From Thermoanaerobaculia bacterium (GTDB taxonomy: Bacteria; Acidobacteriota; Thermoanaerobaculia; Multivoradales; JAHZIX01), in assembly GCA_027069135.1 (NCBI GenBank), contig JALXFE010000318.1, forward strand, positions 1-53,640: a stretch of DNA of 53,640 nt, read 5' to 3'. The notes below the pieces were generated by a model. The model saw nothing but the letters and a program-made list of their open reading frames with translations. It did no database searches and was not told where the DNA came from. Of this stretch, positions 6,927 to 15,791 are shown one piece after another (within the stretch, counting starts at the first letter, position 1; every line of letters begins with the position of its first letter). The position numbers were made by a program, and so were the translations under genes.

Positions 6927-8458
6927 CCTTCCCCCGGCTGGCGGTTCACTTCGACGGAGCCGTCGAGGATCTGGTACAGACCGGGCATGATCCGAGCGGG
7001 TACGGGAATTTTCTGGCAGACCTCGAGGATTCGGCTGATCTCTAACGGTGAGGCCTCGGCGATGGTGATGATCACCTGACGGATCCGGTGAGCTGAAACC
7101 AAGCGTGGTAGATCCTCGGTCCCGCCCAGAACCCGAACGCCCCGGATCACGGATCCTTGTTTGGTCGGGTCGTCATCCACCAGCCCTTTGATCTCTAATT
7201 CTGCTTCGCCACGACTTTGGAGCTCCCGAATGGCGAGAACACCGGCCTGACCGGCTCCCACCAAGAGAACCGGCTTGGCGACGCCGGAGGTCATCTTGGC
7301 CCGGCGAAGGCGGAGGCGTCGTTCATAGGACATACGGCGCAGGACCCGTACGGCCAGGAGTCCCCCGAAGGCGAGGGCAGAATCTATCAAAATGACCGAA
7401 AGCGGAACGCGCCAGCTCTGGAAATCCTCCGCCAATCCCAAGCGCAGAAGCATCAAGGGTAGGGCCGAACCGGTTGCTGCCCGAACGAAGGCTTGAACTT
7501 CAGAAAGGCTGATATAGCGCCAGACGAAGTTGTGAATCCCGGCCAGGAGGAACGCCGCCAGTTGAACAACCAGCACGACGGGCAGCTGCACCAGCATGCG
7601 ACTGCGCTCGGCGGCCGGAATCGAGAAATCGAAGCGCAGCAGGTAGGCGAAGAGAAAGGCACCCGCCAATATGGCGAGATCCAAGAGGAATTGGGCCTGG
7701 CGAAGATGTCGGGCGAAGAAGGAGCCCGTCGCCACCACCTCGGTCGTCGAGGACGGGGTCTCTGCCCCCCAGAGACTTGCCAGCTCATCGGAGGTCGGCG
7801 GTGGGTTGCGCCCGGGAAAGGCGACGCCCAAGAAGGTGTTCCAGAGGACCCAGAGATCGCTTCGCCAGGTGCGGCTGCGCAGGTAGCTGTTATAGCCCCG
7901 GAGCTTGAAGGGCAGCAGATAAAGGCTGTAAAAGAGCTCCGGGTCTCCTTCGAGGGCCCCCAAGAGCTCCTCTTCGTTGCGCAGGCGCAGGGTCACAGGA
8001 TCCGTGAGGCCCGGCCGGGAACGAAGAACCTCGGACCATAGCGGGTCCTCCCGGTCCACGAATCGTGGAACCTCGGGCCTTGGCCCCACCAGACTCAGAT
8101 CTCCCTTGATGACGTTCCACAGCTCCGGGAGCTCGTCCAGTTTGAGCTTGCGGATCACCTTGCCGACGCGAGTAACCCGGGAGTCGCCACTGGCGGTCAA
8201 GGGAAGGCCCCCGGAGTCGACGTGCATCGAGCGAAATTTGTAGAAGGTGAAATCCCGGCCCCCGAGGCCTACCCGCTGTTGGCGAAAGAGGATGGGCCCG
8301 CGCGAGGTCAGGAGGACGGCCAAGGCCGTGAGGAGAAGGATCGGAGACAGGACAAGAAGAGCCGCCACCGCTATTGGGCCTTCTACGTAGCGCGGCAGAC
8401 CGGCCGGCAAGGGGGCTGACCTCACGGGTAGCGGGAGGGTGGGTTCCTTGTGCAGCAC
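6923..8458 (-). CDS. Phosphoglycosyl transferase fused to a CapD-type membrane/Rossmann half
   Basis: The 511-residue product starts at GTG 8458, preceded by AAGGGGTGAG; GTG 8491 is possible but overlaps the upstream gene more. Residues about 20-215 form a monotopic phosphoglycosyl transferase: one membrane segment, FYKFRSM, then KLDELPELWNV and LSLVGPRPEVP. It should move a sugar-1-phosphate to undecaprenyl phosphate and so start repeat-unit synthesis. Residues about 250-370 hold four hydrophobic segments. Residues about 390-505 are a Rossmann-like domain (VLLVGAGQAG) matching the N-terminal half of CapD/FlaA1/PglF proteins. It ends where their dehydratase domain would begin. Large WbaP-type enzymes have the reverse order, so the domain order here is permuted. 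Confidence 0.85.
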   Translation of the reverse strand: MLHKEPTLPLPVRSAPLPAGLPRYVEGPIAVAALLVLSPILLLTALAVLLTSRGPILFRQQRVGLGGRDFTFYKFRSMHVDSGGLPLTASGDSRVTRVGKVIRKLKLDELPELWNVIKGDLSLVGPRPEVPRFVDREDPLWSEVLRSRPGLTDPVTLRLRNEEELLGALEGDPELFYSLYLLPFKLRGYNSYLRSRTWRSDLWVLWNTFLGVAFPGRNPPPTSDELASLWGAETPSSTTEVVATGSFFARHLRQAQFLLDLAILAGAFLFAYLLRFDFSIPAAERSRMLVQLPVVLVVQLAAFLLAGIHNFVWRYISLSEVQAFVRAATGSALPLMLLRLGLAEDFQSWRVPLSVILIDSALAFGGLLAVRVLRRMSYERRLRLRRAKMTSGVAKPVLLVGAGQAGVLAIRELQSRGEAELEIKGLVDDDPTKQGSVIRGVRVLGGTEDLPRLVSAHRIRQVIITIAEASPLEISRILEVCQKIPVPARIMPGLYQILDGSVEVNRQPGEG

Positions 8459-8465
8459 GGAGTTC

Positions 8466-9686
8466 TCACCCCTTCTTGCAGTGTTTCGCACAGATGTCTC
8501 GCAGGCCTTCGACGACGGTCGTCAGCTCGTCGCGACTCATGGTCGGAAACAGGGGAAGGGTCAGGATACGGGGCCAGACGGAGCTGGCGACGGGGAGGTG
8601 GTCCTCCCTCCAGGAGAAGGTTTTGGCATAGTAGGGATGCCGGTGTAAGGGTCTCCAATGCACGGAGTGTCCGATCCCGCGTTGCCGCAGCTCTTCCGAG
8701 AAGGCTTTTCGATCGATGGAGAGTCTCTCCAGCCGAAGCTTGATGAGGAAGAGGTGCCAGGAGTGGATGCGGTTGTCATCATCCGGCGGTAGCTCGATCT
8801 CCTCGACCGAGGCTAAGGCCTCCATGTACTCCTCGACTCGCGCCTGGCGGGCACGGCGCATCTCTTCGGCTCGAGCCAGTTGGTGAATGCCGATGGCCGC
8901 CGCGATATCCGTGAGGTTGTATTTGTAGCCGGGAGCGATGATTCGGTAGTCCCAGCTCGCTTTGGCCCCGAATCTTCCCCAGGCATCCGCGGAAAGTCCG
9001 TGCAGGGAGAGCAGCCGCATCCGCTTCGCGAGCTCTTCATCGCCGGTCGTCGCCATCCCTCCCTCGCCGGTGGTGATGGTCTTGTTGGCGTAGAAGGAAA
9101 AGCAGGATACCGCGCTGGTGTTTTCCCCACACCGACGCCAGGGGCTCTCGGCGTTTCGGCGCCAGGCCGCCGGAAAGGCGTGAGCGGCGTCCTCTACCAC
9201 CCAGAGGTCGTGGCGTTGGGCAAAGGCTTGCAAGCGATCCAAGTCCATCATCAGGCCACCGACGTGAACGGGGAGGATGCCCACCGGCTCGAGGTTCCGG
9301 CCAAGGCTCTCCGGCAGTCGACCGGCGGCCAGATCTTCGAGCTTGCGTTCGGCGTCGTCGAGGTCGAGGTTCAGCGTATCCGGTTCGCAATCCACCAACA
9401 CCGGCACGGCACCCAGATAACGGACCACCTCAGCGGTGGCGGCCATGGTCATGGTCGGCACGAGGACCGCCTGACCCGGACCCAGGCCGAGACTCGCTAT
9501 CGCCAGATGGAGGGCCGCAGTGCAGGAATTGAGGCCGACGGCATGGTCGGCACCGACCGCCGCCGCAAATCCCTCCTCGAAACGGCGAACTTTCGGCCCC
9601 GTGGTCAACCATCCGGACCGCAAGGTCTGGGCAACTTCCTCGATCTCAGCTTCCGTCAAATCTGGACGGAAGAACGGTACATTCAT
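8466..9686 (-). CDS. DegT/DnrJ/EryC1/StrS sugar aminotransferase
   Basis: A 406-residue PLP enzyme of usual family length. VPFFRPDLTEAEIEEV opens the protein, LNSCTAALHLAI forms the cofactor pocket, VEDAAHAF carries the PLP-ring Asp, and Lys in SFYANKTITTGEGGM is the Schiff-base lysine. The end HSVHWRPLHRHPYY is typical of the family. It transfers an amino group to a keto-sugar nucleotide. The likely substrate is a 4-keto sugar from the dehydratase encoded at 39177-40217 (inference). The stop lies 7 bases before the chosen start of the phosphoglycosyl transferase. A 116-base gap upstream (9687-9802) holds no clear promoter or terminator. Confidence 0.9.
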   Translation of the reverse strand: MNVPFFRPDLTEAEIEEVAQTLRSGWLTTGPKVRRFEEGFAAAVGADHAVGLNSCTAALHLAIASLGLGPGQAVLVPTMTMAATAEVVRYLGAVPVLVDCEPDTLNLDLDDAERKLEDLAAGRLPESLGRNLEPVGILPVHVGGLMMDLDRLQAFAQRHDLWVVEDAAHAFPAAWRRNAESPWRRCGENTSAVSCFSFYANKTITTGEGGMATTGDEELAKRMRLLSLHGLSADAWGRFGAKASWDYRIIAPGYKYNLTDIAAAIGIHQLARAEEMRRARQARVEEYMEALASVEEIELPPDDDNRIHSWHLFLIKLRLERLSIDRKAFSEELRQRGIGHSVHWRPLHRHPYYAKTFSWREDHLPVASSVWPRILTLPLFPTMSRDELTTVVEGLRDICAKHCKKG

Positions 9687-9802
9687 CTTGTGGGCATTCC
9701 TGGGGGAGCGCTTGTTGTGGGGAAATACGGAAGTGCGGACCCGCGCAAAGCGCTGGTTTCCCGCGACAAACTCTCGACAGCAGATCCCTTTCCCCGTCTA
9801 GA

Positions 9803-10981
9803 TCATACACCGCCAAAGCGGGATTCCAGCCAACCGGCTGCACGAGACCAACCCTCCCGTTTGGCCAGATAGAAGACTCGCCGGGCCATCCAGGGCCAGG
9901 CTTCGGGGGTTTCTCTCTCGACCACGCCGGGATGGGCCCAAATTCGTCGCCAGACCGCCCTTACGCCGCTTCTGCTGGGGCGGCGGGCGAGAAGGCGGGC
10001 CAGGGTCAAGGAGCCGAGCGTGATCCGGTTCGTGCCTTGCCGGAGGGCCTTTCGGACCACCTGCCGTTCCGTGGCTCTCAGCTGGGCTCGGAGAGACGCG
10101 GCGATCTTATGGTGGGGGCCGTCGGGCCAGAGCTCGCCGGCGTGCGCCGCAGCGAGAAGAACCGGCAACTGGAGCTGCCAGCGAAGAGCCCGCCCCGCGA
10201 CCTCTTCCCCCAGCCGATCGGACGGGCAGAGGCCGGAGATTCGTTCCAGATCCCACCAGGAGAGCAGCGGCCGTGGGGGAGGATCCATCCAGGTGTGGAC
10301 CGCCGCCAGGAGGTAGGCATCCGCGGGGTGACAGCGATAGGCCGTGCTACCCAGATTTGGGTCCTCCGTCGCCGCATCGAAGAGCGTCGCCGGGTACCCC
10401 GTGGGCACCATACCCCACAGCCGGAAATGAACCTCGAGCTCGGTACCGTCCTTGTTTCGCCCTTGCCAGCAATAGCCCTCGTCTTCGAGAAAGCTCTCGA
10501 AACGCCGGCCGTGAGCGCGGGACACCCATCCGAGATCGGCTAAGACCTCCCGAGCCCTGGCTAGCGACGAGGGATCGACGAAAATATCGATATCCCCCGC
10601 CGGCCGCTCTTCCGCCGCATCATAGGCTCGGCTGCCGAGGTCGAAGCCCTTGATGGGGAGCCAGCGGATCTCTGCTTTTCCCAGGGCTTCTCCGACGGCT
10701 GAGAGGTGGTGCTCGAGGAGCATCTTGCGGCCGATGGCGAGGCGCAGCCGTCGGTTCCAGGCGTCGCTCAGGGCCAGACCGAGAGCCTTTCCCCGGAGGG
10801 CCAGAGCTGGCCCGAGACGGTGTTTCATGACGGCGGGTGCATACGAATCCGAGAGGAGCTCTTCGAGGGCCTGGGGATCCCCGGCGAGGCCCCGGACGAG
10901 ATGGCGTTCCGATTCCGCCACGAAGAAGCTCTCGATCCTGCCCCTCAGGGAGGCTGGGGAGGCCGGGGAGGTCAGGCTCAT
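9803..10981 (-). CDS. NTP_transf_5-type nucleotidyltransferase family protein
   Basis: A 392-residue protein. The ATG at 10981 overlaps the stop of the upstream methyltransferase (ATGA) and is preferred over an earlier in-frame start at 11041. The core has LPIKGFDLGSRAY followed by RPAGDIDIFVDP, the GDIDI/V nucleotidyltransferase pattern with paired acidic residues, then LEVHFRL. Proteins of this family (PF14907 type) have no settled substrate. They recur in lasso-peptide clusters and beside HprK-related kinase A and PqqD-like genes. Here the gene lies in the polysaccharide operon, under 3 kb from the RiPP cassette but on the other strand. It may serve either system. Confidence 0.75.
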   Translation of the reverse strand: MSLTSPASPASLRGRIESFFVAESERHLVRGLAGDPQALEELLSDSYAPAVMKHRLGPALALRGKALGLALSDAWNRRLRLAIGRKMLLEHHLSAVGEALGKAEIRWLPIKGFDLGSRAYDAAEERPAGDIDIFVDPSSLARAREVLADLGWVSRAHGRRFESFLEDEGYCWQGRNKDGTELEVHFRLWGMVPTGYPATLFDAATEDPNLGSTAYRCHPADAYLLAAVHTWMDPPPRPLLSWWDLERISGLCPSDRLGEEVAGRALRWQLQLPVLLAAAHAGELWPDGPHHKIAASLRAQLRATERQVVRKALRQGTNRITLGSLTLARLLARRPSRSGVRAVWRRIWAHPGVVERETPEAWPWMARRVFYLAKREGWSRAAGWLESRFGGV

Positions 10982-11697
10982 GGCTCTTGGGACGTCGGAG
11001 GGCTTGCCGCCTGAAAGATCATGAGGTTCTTCTCGAGCCACCAGACGCAGCTCCTGGCGGCGAGAGTCCCGCGCAGCCTCTCGGTGCGTTCTCCCTCAAG
11101 GCTGTAGCCCTGCTTGGCAAACTGTCGAACCCAAAAGGCCGGAACTTGCTCGTTGACATGATCGGTGCCCCCTTGACCCGGTTGAGCGGCGGAAAACGCG
11201 ATCGTCGACCCGAGGCCGCAGATATTCTCGACGATCTTTTCGGAGTGCTCCTCGGCAAGGTGTTCAGCGACCTCAAAGCAGAGGACGAGATCGAAGGCGC
11301 GGGACTTGGGTAGGGGCTCTCGCAGGTCCCGCTGACAAATCTTGGCCCGGTCAATATGGGCTCGGTCGATCGCTGCCGAGCTCCATTCGAAACCCCGGAC
11401 CTCGAGACCGCGTCGCTCCAAGGCTGCGAGGTAGACCGCTGTGCCGCAACCCACGTCCGCGACCGAAGCCGGCTGGAATTCTAAGAGGAGGCACTCCGCC
11501 ACCGCGTCCGCGGAGTCGAGAGTCATCTCTTCTTCGACGTCGAAGTATGGATCGCCGTAGATCGCGTCGGCTTCGCTGCGCCCACGCAGCCGATAGTAGG
11601 CCTTGAGGACCCCGAACCAGGCGTTGGCCATGAGATTCACCGGCCTCATCAGGCCGAGCTTTCGAACCGTGGCGAAGAATTGCTGCCGTAGGCTCAA
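10978..11697 (-). CDS. Class I SAM-dependent methyltransferase
   Basis: A 239-residue protein with the SAM-binding motif VADVGCGTAVYL and an acidic end of strand two (RGFEWS). LVLCFEVAEHL corresponds to motif II/post-I of Methyltransf_11/23 types. The substrate is unknown. Its position between a GT2 and the nucleotidyltransferase suggests O- or N-methylation of a glycan intermediate. Both ends overlap neighbours by 4 bases, indicating translational coupling. Confidence 0.8.
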   Translation of the reverse strand: MSLRQQFFATVRKLGLMRPVNLMANAWFGVLKAYYRLRGRSEADAIYGDPYFDVEEEMTLDSADAVAECLLLEFQPASVADVGCGTAVYLAALERRGLEVRGFEWSSAAIDRAHIDRAKICQRDLREPLPKSRAFDLVLCFEVAEHLAEEHSEKIVENICGLGSTIAFSAAQPGQGGTDHVNEQVPAFWVRQFAKQGYSLEGERTERLRGTLAARSCVWWLEKNLMIFQAASPPTSQEP

Positions 11698-12647
11698 GGC
11701 GCGTCCCGGTCCGAAGATCGAACGATCCGTTCGACAATGTAATGGGGCCGGCGTTTGACCTCCTCGTAGACGCGTCCCAGGTATTCCCCGATAACCCCCA
11801 GAAAGAGCAGCTGAACTCCGGAGAGAAAGACGACCAAGATCACGATACCGGTGAAACCTTGGGGAGAGATATCGAGAACGAACTTTACATAGAGGGCATG
11901 GGTCGCATAGGCCAGAGCTACAGTAATGGCGATCAGACCCGTGAGGCCAGCGACCCGTAGGGGCACCAAGGAGAAGGCGAAAATGCCGTCGAGAGCTAGC
12001 TTCAACAACGCCAAGGTGCCGTATTTCGGTTTGCCGGCGAAGCGCTCCGCCCGTTCGATCGGCAAACCGACCTGGCGCAGGCCGACCCAGGCCCGTATGC
12101 CCCGCAGATAGCGGCTGTGCTCGGTGACGGTCCGCATATGGTCCACGACGCGGCGGGAAAGAAGGGCGAAATCACCGGAATCGAGGGGGAGCGAGATATT
12201 CGAGAGGGCGGAGCTCAGTCGATAGAAGAGGGCGTAGGAGAGTCGCAGCCACCAAGACTCCTTGCGATCCTTGCGCACGGCGTAGACGACATCGTAACCC
12301 TCCCGCATCTTCTCGAGGAACCTCGGAATTTCCTCCGGGGGATCCTGCAGGTCGCCGTCGAGGACCGCCACCAGGTCCCCGGTGACATGGTCCAGGGCAG
12401 CGCTCAAGGCGACTTGATGGCCGAAGTTCCGAGATAGATGAACGACCACGAAGCGAGAGTCCCGGGCGGAGGCTTCATCGAGAAGCTCCCGGCTTCGATC
12501 CCAGCTCCCGTCGTTGACGAAAACGACCTCGTGGGGTCCGCCGTCGAGGTCGTCCAAGACCGCCTGGAGCCGGTGCAATAACTCCGGTAGGACTTCTTCT
12601 TCGTTGTAGATCGGTATCGCCAACGAGAGCTTCGGTGCACTCTTCAT
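11694..12647 (-). CDS. GT2 polyprenyl-phosphate glycosyltransferase (GtrB/DPM1-like)
   Basis: A 317-residue protein. The ATG at 12647 is chosen because GGAGAGG lies 5 bases upstream and it overlaps the previous stop. Family marks are LAIPIYNEEEVLPEL, VFVNDGSWD, AVLDGDLQDPPEEIP (the DxD-type metal site) and two C-terminal membrane helices (about 230-300). Enzymes of this kind make polyprenyl-phosphate-linked sugars that serve as donors for GT-C enzymes outside the membrane. The adjacent gene at 12644-14041 encodes a GT-C-like membrane protein, a matching donor-acceptor pair. Confidence 0.88.
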   Translation of the reverse strand: MKSAPKLSLAIPIYNEEEVLPELLHRLQAVLDDLDGGPHEVVFVNDGSWDRSRELLDEASARDSRFVVVHLSRNFGHQVALSAALDHVTGDLVAVLDGDLQDPPEEIPRFLEKMREGYDVVYAVRKDRKESWWLRLSYALFYRLSSALSNISLPLDSGDFALLSRRVVDHMRTVTEHSRYLRGIRAWVGLRQVGLPIERAERFAGKPKYGTLALLKLALDGIFAFSLVPLRVAGLTGLIAITVALAYATHALYVKFVLDISPQGFTGIVILVVFLSGVQLLFLGVIGEYLGRVYEEVKRRPHYIVERIVRSSDRDAP

Positions 12648-14041
12648 GCTCGCCTCTCCACAGCCAATCGCTTCCACAAGACGGCGCCCAGGGCGACCAT
12701 CAGAACGATCAGCAGGTCTGTCGGGTTTCGATACCTGGCCTCTCCATGATGGAGACCACAGGAGATCGCCATAGTGTAGAAAACGATGGCGCCGGCCAGC
12801 AAGAACGGGGACGCTTCAGGAAAGGGTAGCAAAGCATCTAGGGATCGCAGGCCCGATCGATTACCTCGCCCCGTGAGCTCCAAGAGCACGCCGCCGCAGA
12901 TTACGATGCACTGCAGGAAAAAGATGCCTACGAGAAGAAAGTGAAGGGCCGTCCAGGCGACTTTCAAGAGCGGGGAGCCGAAGCTGCTCAGAGGCCCGGC
13001 GGTGGGAAACCAGTAGGTGGGGAGGGCCCGCAACGATTCCCACAGATAGTGCAGCGGGGCGGCTCGCACAAGGAGCAGGTTGAGGTGGAGGATGTGATCC
13101 TCGAGCTCCAGACCCCGCAAGCCGGTAGCTTCCTCGAGGGCCGGCTTGGTACCGGGCAGGAATTGCTCGCCGGTGTGAGAGCTCCCGCGCTCGATGAGGT
13201 TCGCGTCGCGCCCGGCGATGAGAATCTCCCGCTCAGCGGCGTACTCCTCTGGAAGGCGCTCCAACACTTTGGAGGTCTTGGTGCTCAAAGAGTAGCCGAG
13301 GGTTCCCGGAGCAAGCCCGAAGAAGTCGAAGCGGACCCAACTCCACGTGGCGTAGCCGCCGACCACGGCGACGCAGGTAACCCCGAGGAGCACCGCTGCG
13401 CGGAGCTGTTTGGAGGAGGCCTTGAGAGCCTCGCCGGTGAGCCATCCGCTCCCGAGGACCGCCAAGGCCAGAGCCGGACCGATGGCCTGAAAGGTCGGCC
13501 GAACGATGGCGGCGACACCGAAGAGAAGGCCTGAGACGAAGACGAGGCGCAGCCGGGGCCCACCGAGTCCAAGAAGCAGGAAGGAGAAGGCGGCGAGCAA
13601 GAGCAACTGAGAGAGGGTTTCCGTGAGGACCATCGCCGCCGGCTCTACGAAAGGAGGCAGCGCAACCAAGCAGGCCAACGCGGCGACGGTCCGGTTCTTG
13701 AGCCCGCAACGCACCAGGACCTGAGCAAAGATCCAGATAGCGAGAAAGTGTGCGACCAGCGAGGCGACGAAGAGGGTCCTCGAAGGCTCCAGACCCGAGC
13801 CCGTCAGCCGCAGGAACAAGGGATAACCGATGGTTCGCAGGGTGAGAGCGTCGAGGTGGAAATCCTTCAGATCCTCGGCGACCTTCAGATAGGTGCGAGA
13901 ATCCGACGCCAGAAGCGGTGCCTCGGGCCAGGCCAGGCTGTAGCCGATGATCCCGACGAGACTCAACGTCAGAAGAAAGGCCGCCAAGCGCACGGGCAGC
14001 CCCGCTAGCGTGGTGTTGGGTTTCATGGAGGTTTCACTCAT
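12644..14041 (-). CDS. GT-C type integral-membrane glycosyltransferase (PMT/ArnT-like)
   Basis: A 465-residue protein with about ten hydrophobic segments. An early periplasmic loop carries ASDSRTYLKVAEDL, which supplies the acidic residue expected in GT-C loop 1, and RTIGYPLFLRL follows. Such enzymes take sugars from polyprenyl-phosphate carriers. The preceding-numbered GT2 gene could supply that donor. The start overlaps the stop of the upstream methyltransferase (ATGA); Met6 is an alternative start. Confidence 0.75.
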   Translation of the reverse strand: MSETSMKPNTTLAGLPVRLAAFLLTLSLVGIIGYSLAWPEAPLLASDSRTYLKVAEDLKDFHLDALTLRTIGYPLFLRLTGSGLEPSRTLFVASLVAHFLAIWIFAQVLVRCGLKNRTVAALACLVALPPFVEPAAMVLTETLSQLLLLAAFSFLLLGLGGPRLRLVFVSGLLFGVAAIVRPTFQAIGPALALAVLGSGWLTGEALKASSKQLRAAVLLGVTCVAVVGGYATWSWVRFDFFGLAPGTLGYSLSTKTSKVLERLPEEYAAEREILIAGRDANLIERGSSHTGEQFLPGTKPALEEATGLRGLELEDHILHLNLLLVRAAPLHYLWESLRALPTYWFPTAGPLSSFGSPLLKVAWTALHFLLVGIFFLQCIVICGGVLLELTGRGNRSGLRSLDALLPFPEASPFLLAGAIVFYTMAISCGLHHGEARYRNPTDLLIVLMVALGAVLWKRLAVERRA

Positions 14042-14772
14042 CGACCGGGAGGTCCCTTCCGGTCTTCGTCTTCTCGAGGTTTTCTGAGCACTGCCACAAG
14101 ATGACTGCGCAAGGGGGGGATCGCCTCGAGAGCAGCGGTGAGAAGTACACTCCAGAGCAGCGTTCGTCGGGCCAGGGGCGGCAGAAGGCTGGCAGAGCGG
14201 ATCTTGCCCTCGAGCCTCGGGAAGAGCTCTCGGAGCTCGGTTGAGGAGATGGCCCGGACCTGACGGTTGCGCGGATTCCGGTAGCGGAAGTCATACCATA
14301 AGAGCGCTCCGCCGGGAGCCAAAGTCCTCTCGATTTCAGCGGCGATGCGGCGGCGGAGGTCGTCGTCCAGGATGGAAGAAAAGACCGTCGAGGCGACGAC
14401 GAGCTGAAAGGTGCCGTCCTCCCAGGGAAGCTCGGCGGCGTCGCCGATCCGCAGGTCCGCCGCCGGTAGGGCTCGGCGGGCCGCCTGTCCCCGGTGTTCG
14501 TCCAGCTCGATGCCGTGGAGGTCCGCGGTGCGCAATCCCCAGCCGAGGAGCTCGCCGAGCCAGCCGATGCGGCCGTAACCCACCTCCAACACCGGCTCGC
14601 CGGCAACCGGAAACACCCCGGCGCGGCGCAGGAGGGAAATCGCCACCCGTCGCCTCCCGGCTCGCAGAAAATCCTCGGCCGGGTTCCAGGGGGCGTAGAG
14701 GTCCGCGTCCACTTCTTGCTCCCGTCGGCGGTACTCCCGGAGGATCCGCTGTTGTTCCTCTGAATGGCTCAT
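14038..14772 (-). CDS. SAM-dependent methyltransferase
   Basis: A 244-residue protein. The ATG at 14772 overlaps the stop of the upstream GT2; an in-frame upstream extension to 14883 lies wholly inside that gene and is rejected. The motif PVLEVGYGRIGWLGELL is a variant SAM loop with Tyr at the usual Cys position. LVVASTVFSSI and ALLWYDFRYRNPRN follow, matching Methyltransf_11/25. The substrate is probably a glycan intermediate or lipid carrier. Confidence 0.78.
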   Translation of the reverse strand: MSHSEEQQRILREYRRREQEVDADLYAPWNPAEDFLRAGRRRVAISLLRRAGVFPVAGEPVLEVGYGRIGWLGELLGWGLRTADLHGIELDEHRGQAARRALPAADLRIGDAAELPWEDGTFQLVVASTVFSSILDDDLRRRIAAEIERTLAPGGALLWYDFRYRNPRNRQVRAISSTELRELFPRLEGKIRSASLLPPLARRTLLWSVLLTAALEAIPPLRSHLVAVLRKPREDEDRKGPPGR

Positions 14773-15791
14773 CTGGGCGATCCCCAACGATGGGCGAAGC
14801 GAAGAAGTCCCAAGAGGAAGCCCGTGCCGTAGCCGAGATGAAGGGCGCCATAGAGGATGGGCAGAAGGGGGAGGAATCGCCATTCGGTGCGGGCCGCGGT
14901 GAGGACCGAGGCCGTCAGATTAGCGACGATGTAAAGCCCTGCGATGCCGAGAAAGGAAAGTCGAGCCGCCGGCTGCAAGGGTCCTCCCACGAGGGCGAGC
15001 AGGGCGCACGCGAGAAGGGTGCCGACGAAGAGGGGGGGGGCAAACTGCCGGGCCCGCATCTGGCGCGGATGTTTCTGCAGGACTCGGACCTTCCAGAACC
15101 CATATTGGCGGTATTGGCGCCAGAGGGAGCGTACCGTCGCGCGGCTGAAATAGCGGGAGCGCACATCCGGAGCCAAGAGCAGTCGATGCCCGGCTTTGCG
15201 CAGGCGGTAGTTGTACTCGTCGTCCTGGTTGCGGACGAGCTCCTCGTCGTAGGGACCGGCTGCTTCCAGGATGGACCGGGGGTAGGCGGGGAAAGCGACG
15301 CTGTCGACGAAGCTCGCCTCGGTCCGGCCGGTACGAAACGCGGACCCGCCGACCCCGAAGTTGGAGCTCATGGCGGCGGCGATGGCCCGGGAGCGATAGG
15401 ACTCTCCGACGGTTTCGATGGCGCCCCCCACTCCGGCCACCGTCCCGGCCTCCAAGTGCTCGACACAGCGCCGGACGTACTCCGGTGCGATCTCGCAATG
15501 GCCGTCGATCCGCACGATGATTACCCCTCGAGCCTCCTTGAGGGCGATGTTGAGACCGGTGGCGACGATCCGGCCCGGGTTGTCGAGGATACGGATCGGA
15601 GTCGATCCCGTATCGAGGCTTCGAATCAGATCTCGGGTCTCGTCGGTGGACATGCCGTCGGCGATGAGGATCTCCAGGCGATCCTTGGGGTAATCCTGAG
15701 CCAGGACCGCCCCGAGGCTCTTCTCGATGAAATCCGCCTCGTTGCGGACCGGCATGATGACCGTGACCCACGGCCGGGAGGCGTCCTTCAT
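14769..15791 (-). CDS. GT2 glycosyltransferase (ExoA-like, membrane-bound)
   Basis: A 340-residue protein starting at ATG 15791, which overlaps the upstream stop. It has VTVIMPVRNEADFIEKSL, LIADGMSTDETRD, IIVRIDGHCEIAP (DxD-type site) and NQDDEYNYRLRKAG, the catalytic acidic/acceptor region of ExoA-like succinoglycan glycosyltransferases. Three hydrophobic helices close the protein. It would extend the lipid-linked repeat unit at the inner face of the membrane. Confidence 0.88.
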   Translation of the reverse strand: MKDASRPWVTVIMPVRNEADFIEKSLGAVLAQDYPKDRLEILIADGMSTDETRDLIRSLDTGSTPIRILDNPGRIVATGLNIALKEARGVIIVRIDGHCEIAPEYVRRCVEHLEAGTVAGVGGAIETVGESYRSRAIAAAMSSNFGVGGSAFRTGRTEASFVDSVAFPAYPRSILEAAGPYDEELVRNQDDEYNYRLRKAGHRLLLAPDVRSRYFSRATVRSLWRQYRQYGFWKVRVLQKHPRQMRARQFAPPLFVGTLLACALLALVGGPLQPAARLSFLGIAGLYIVANLTASVLTAARTEWRFLPLLPILYGALHLGYGTGFLLGLLRFAHRWGSPR

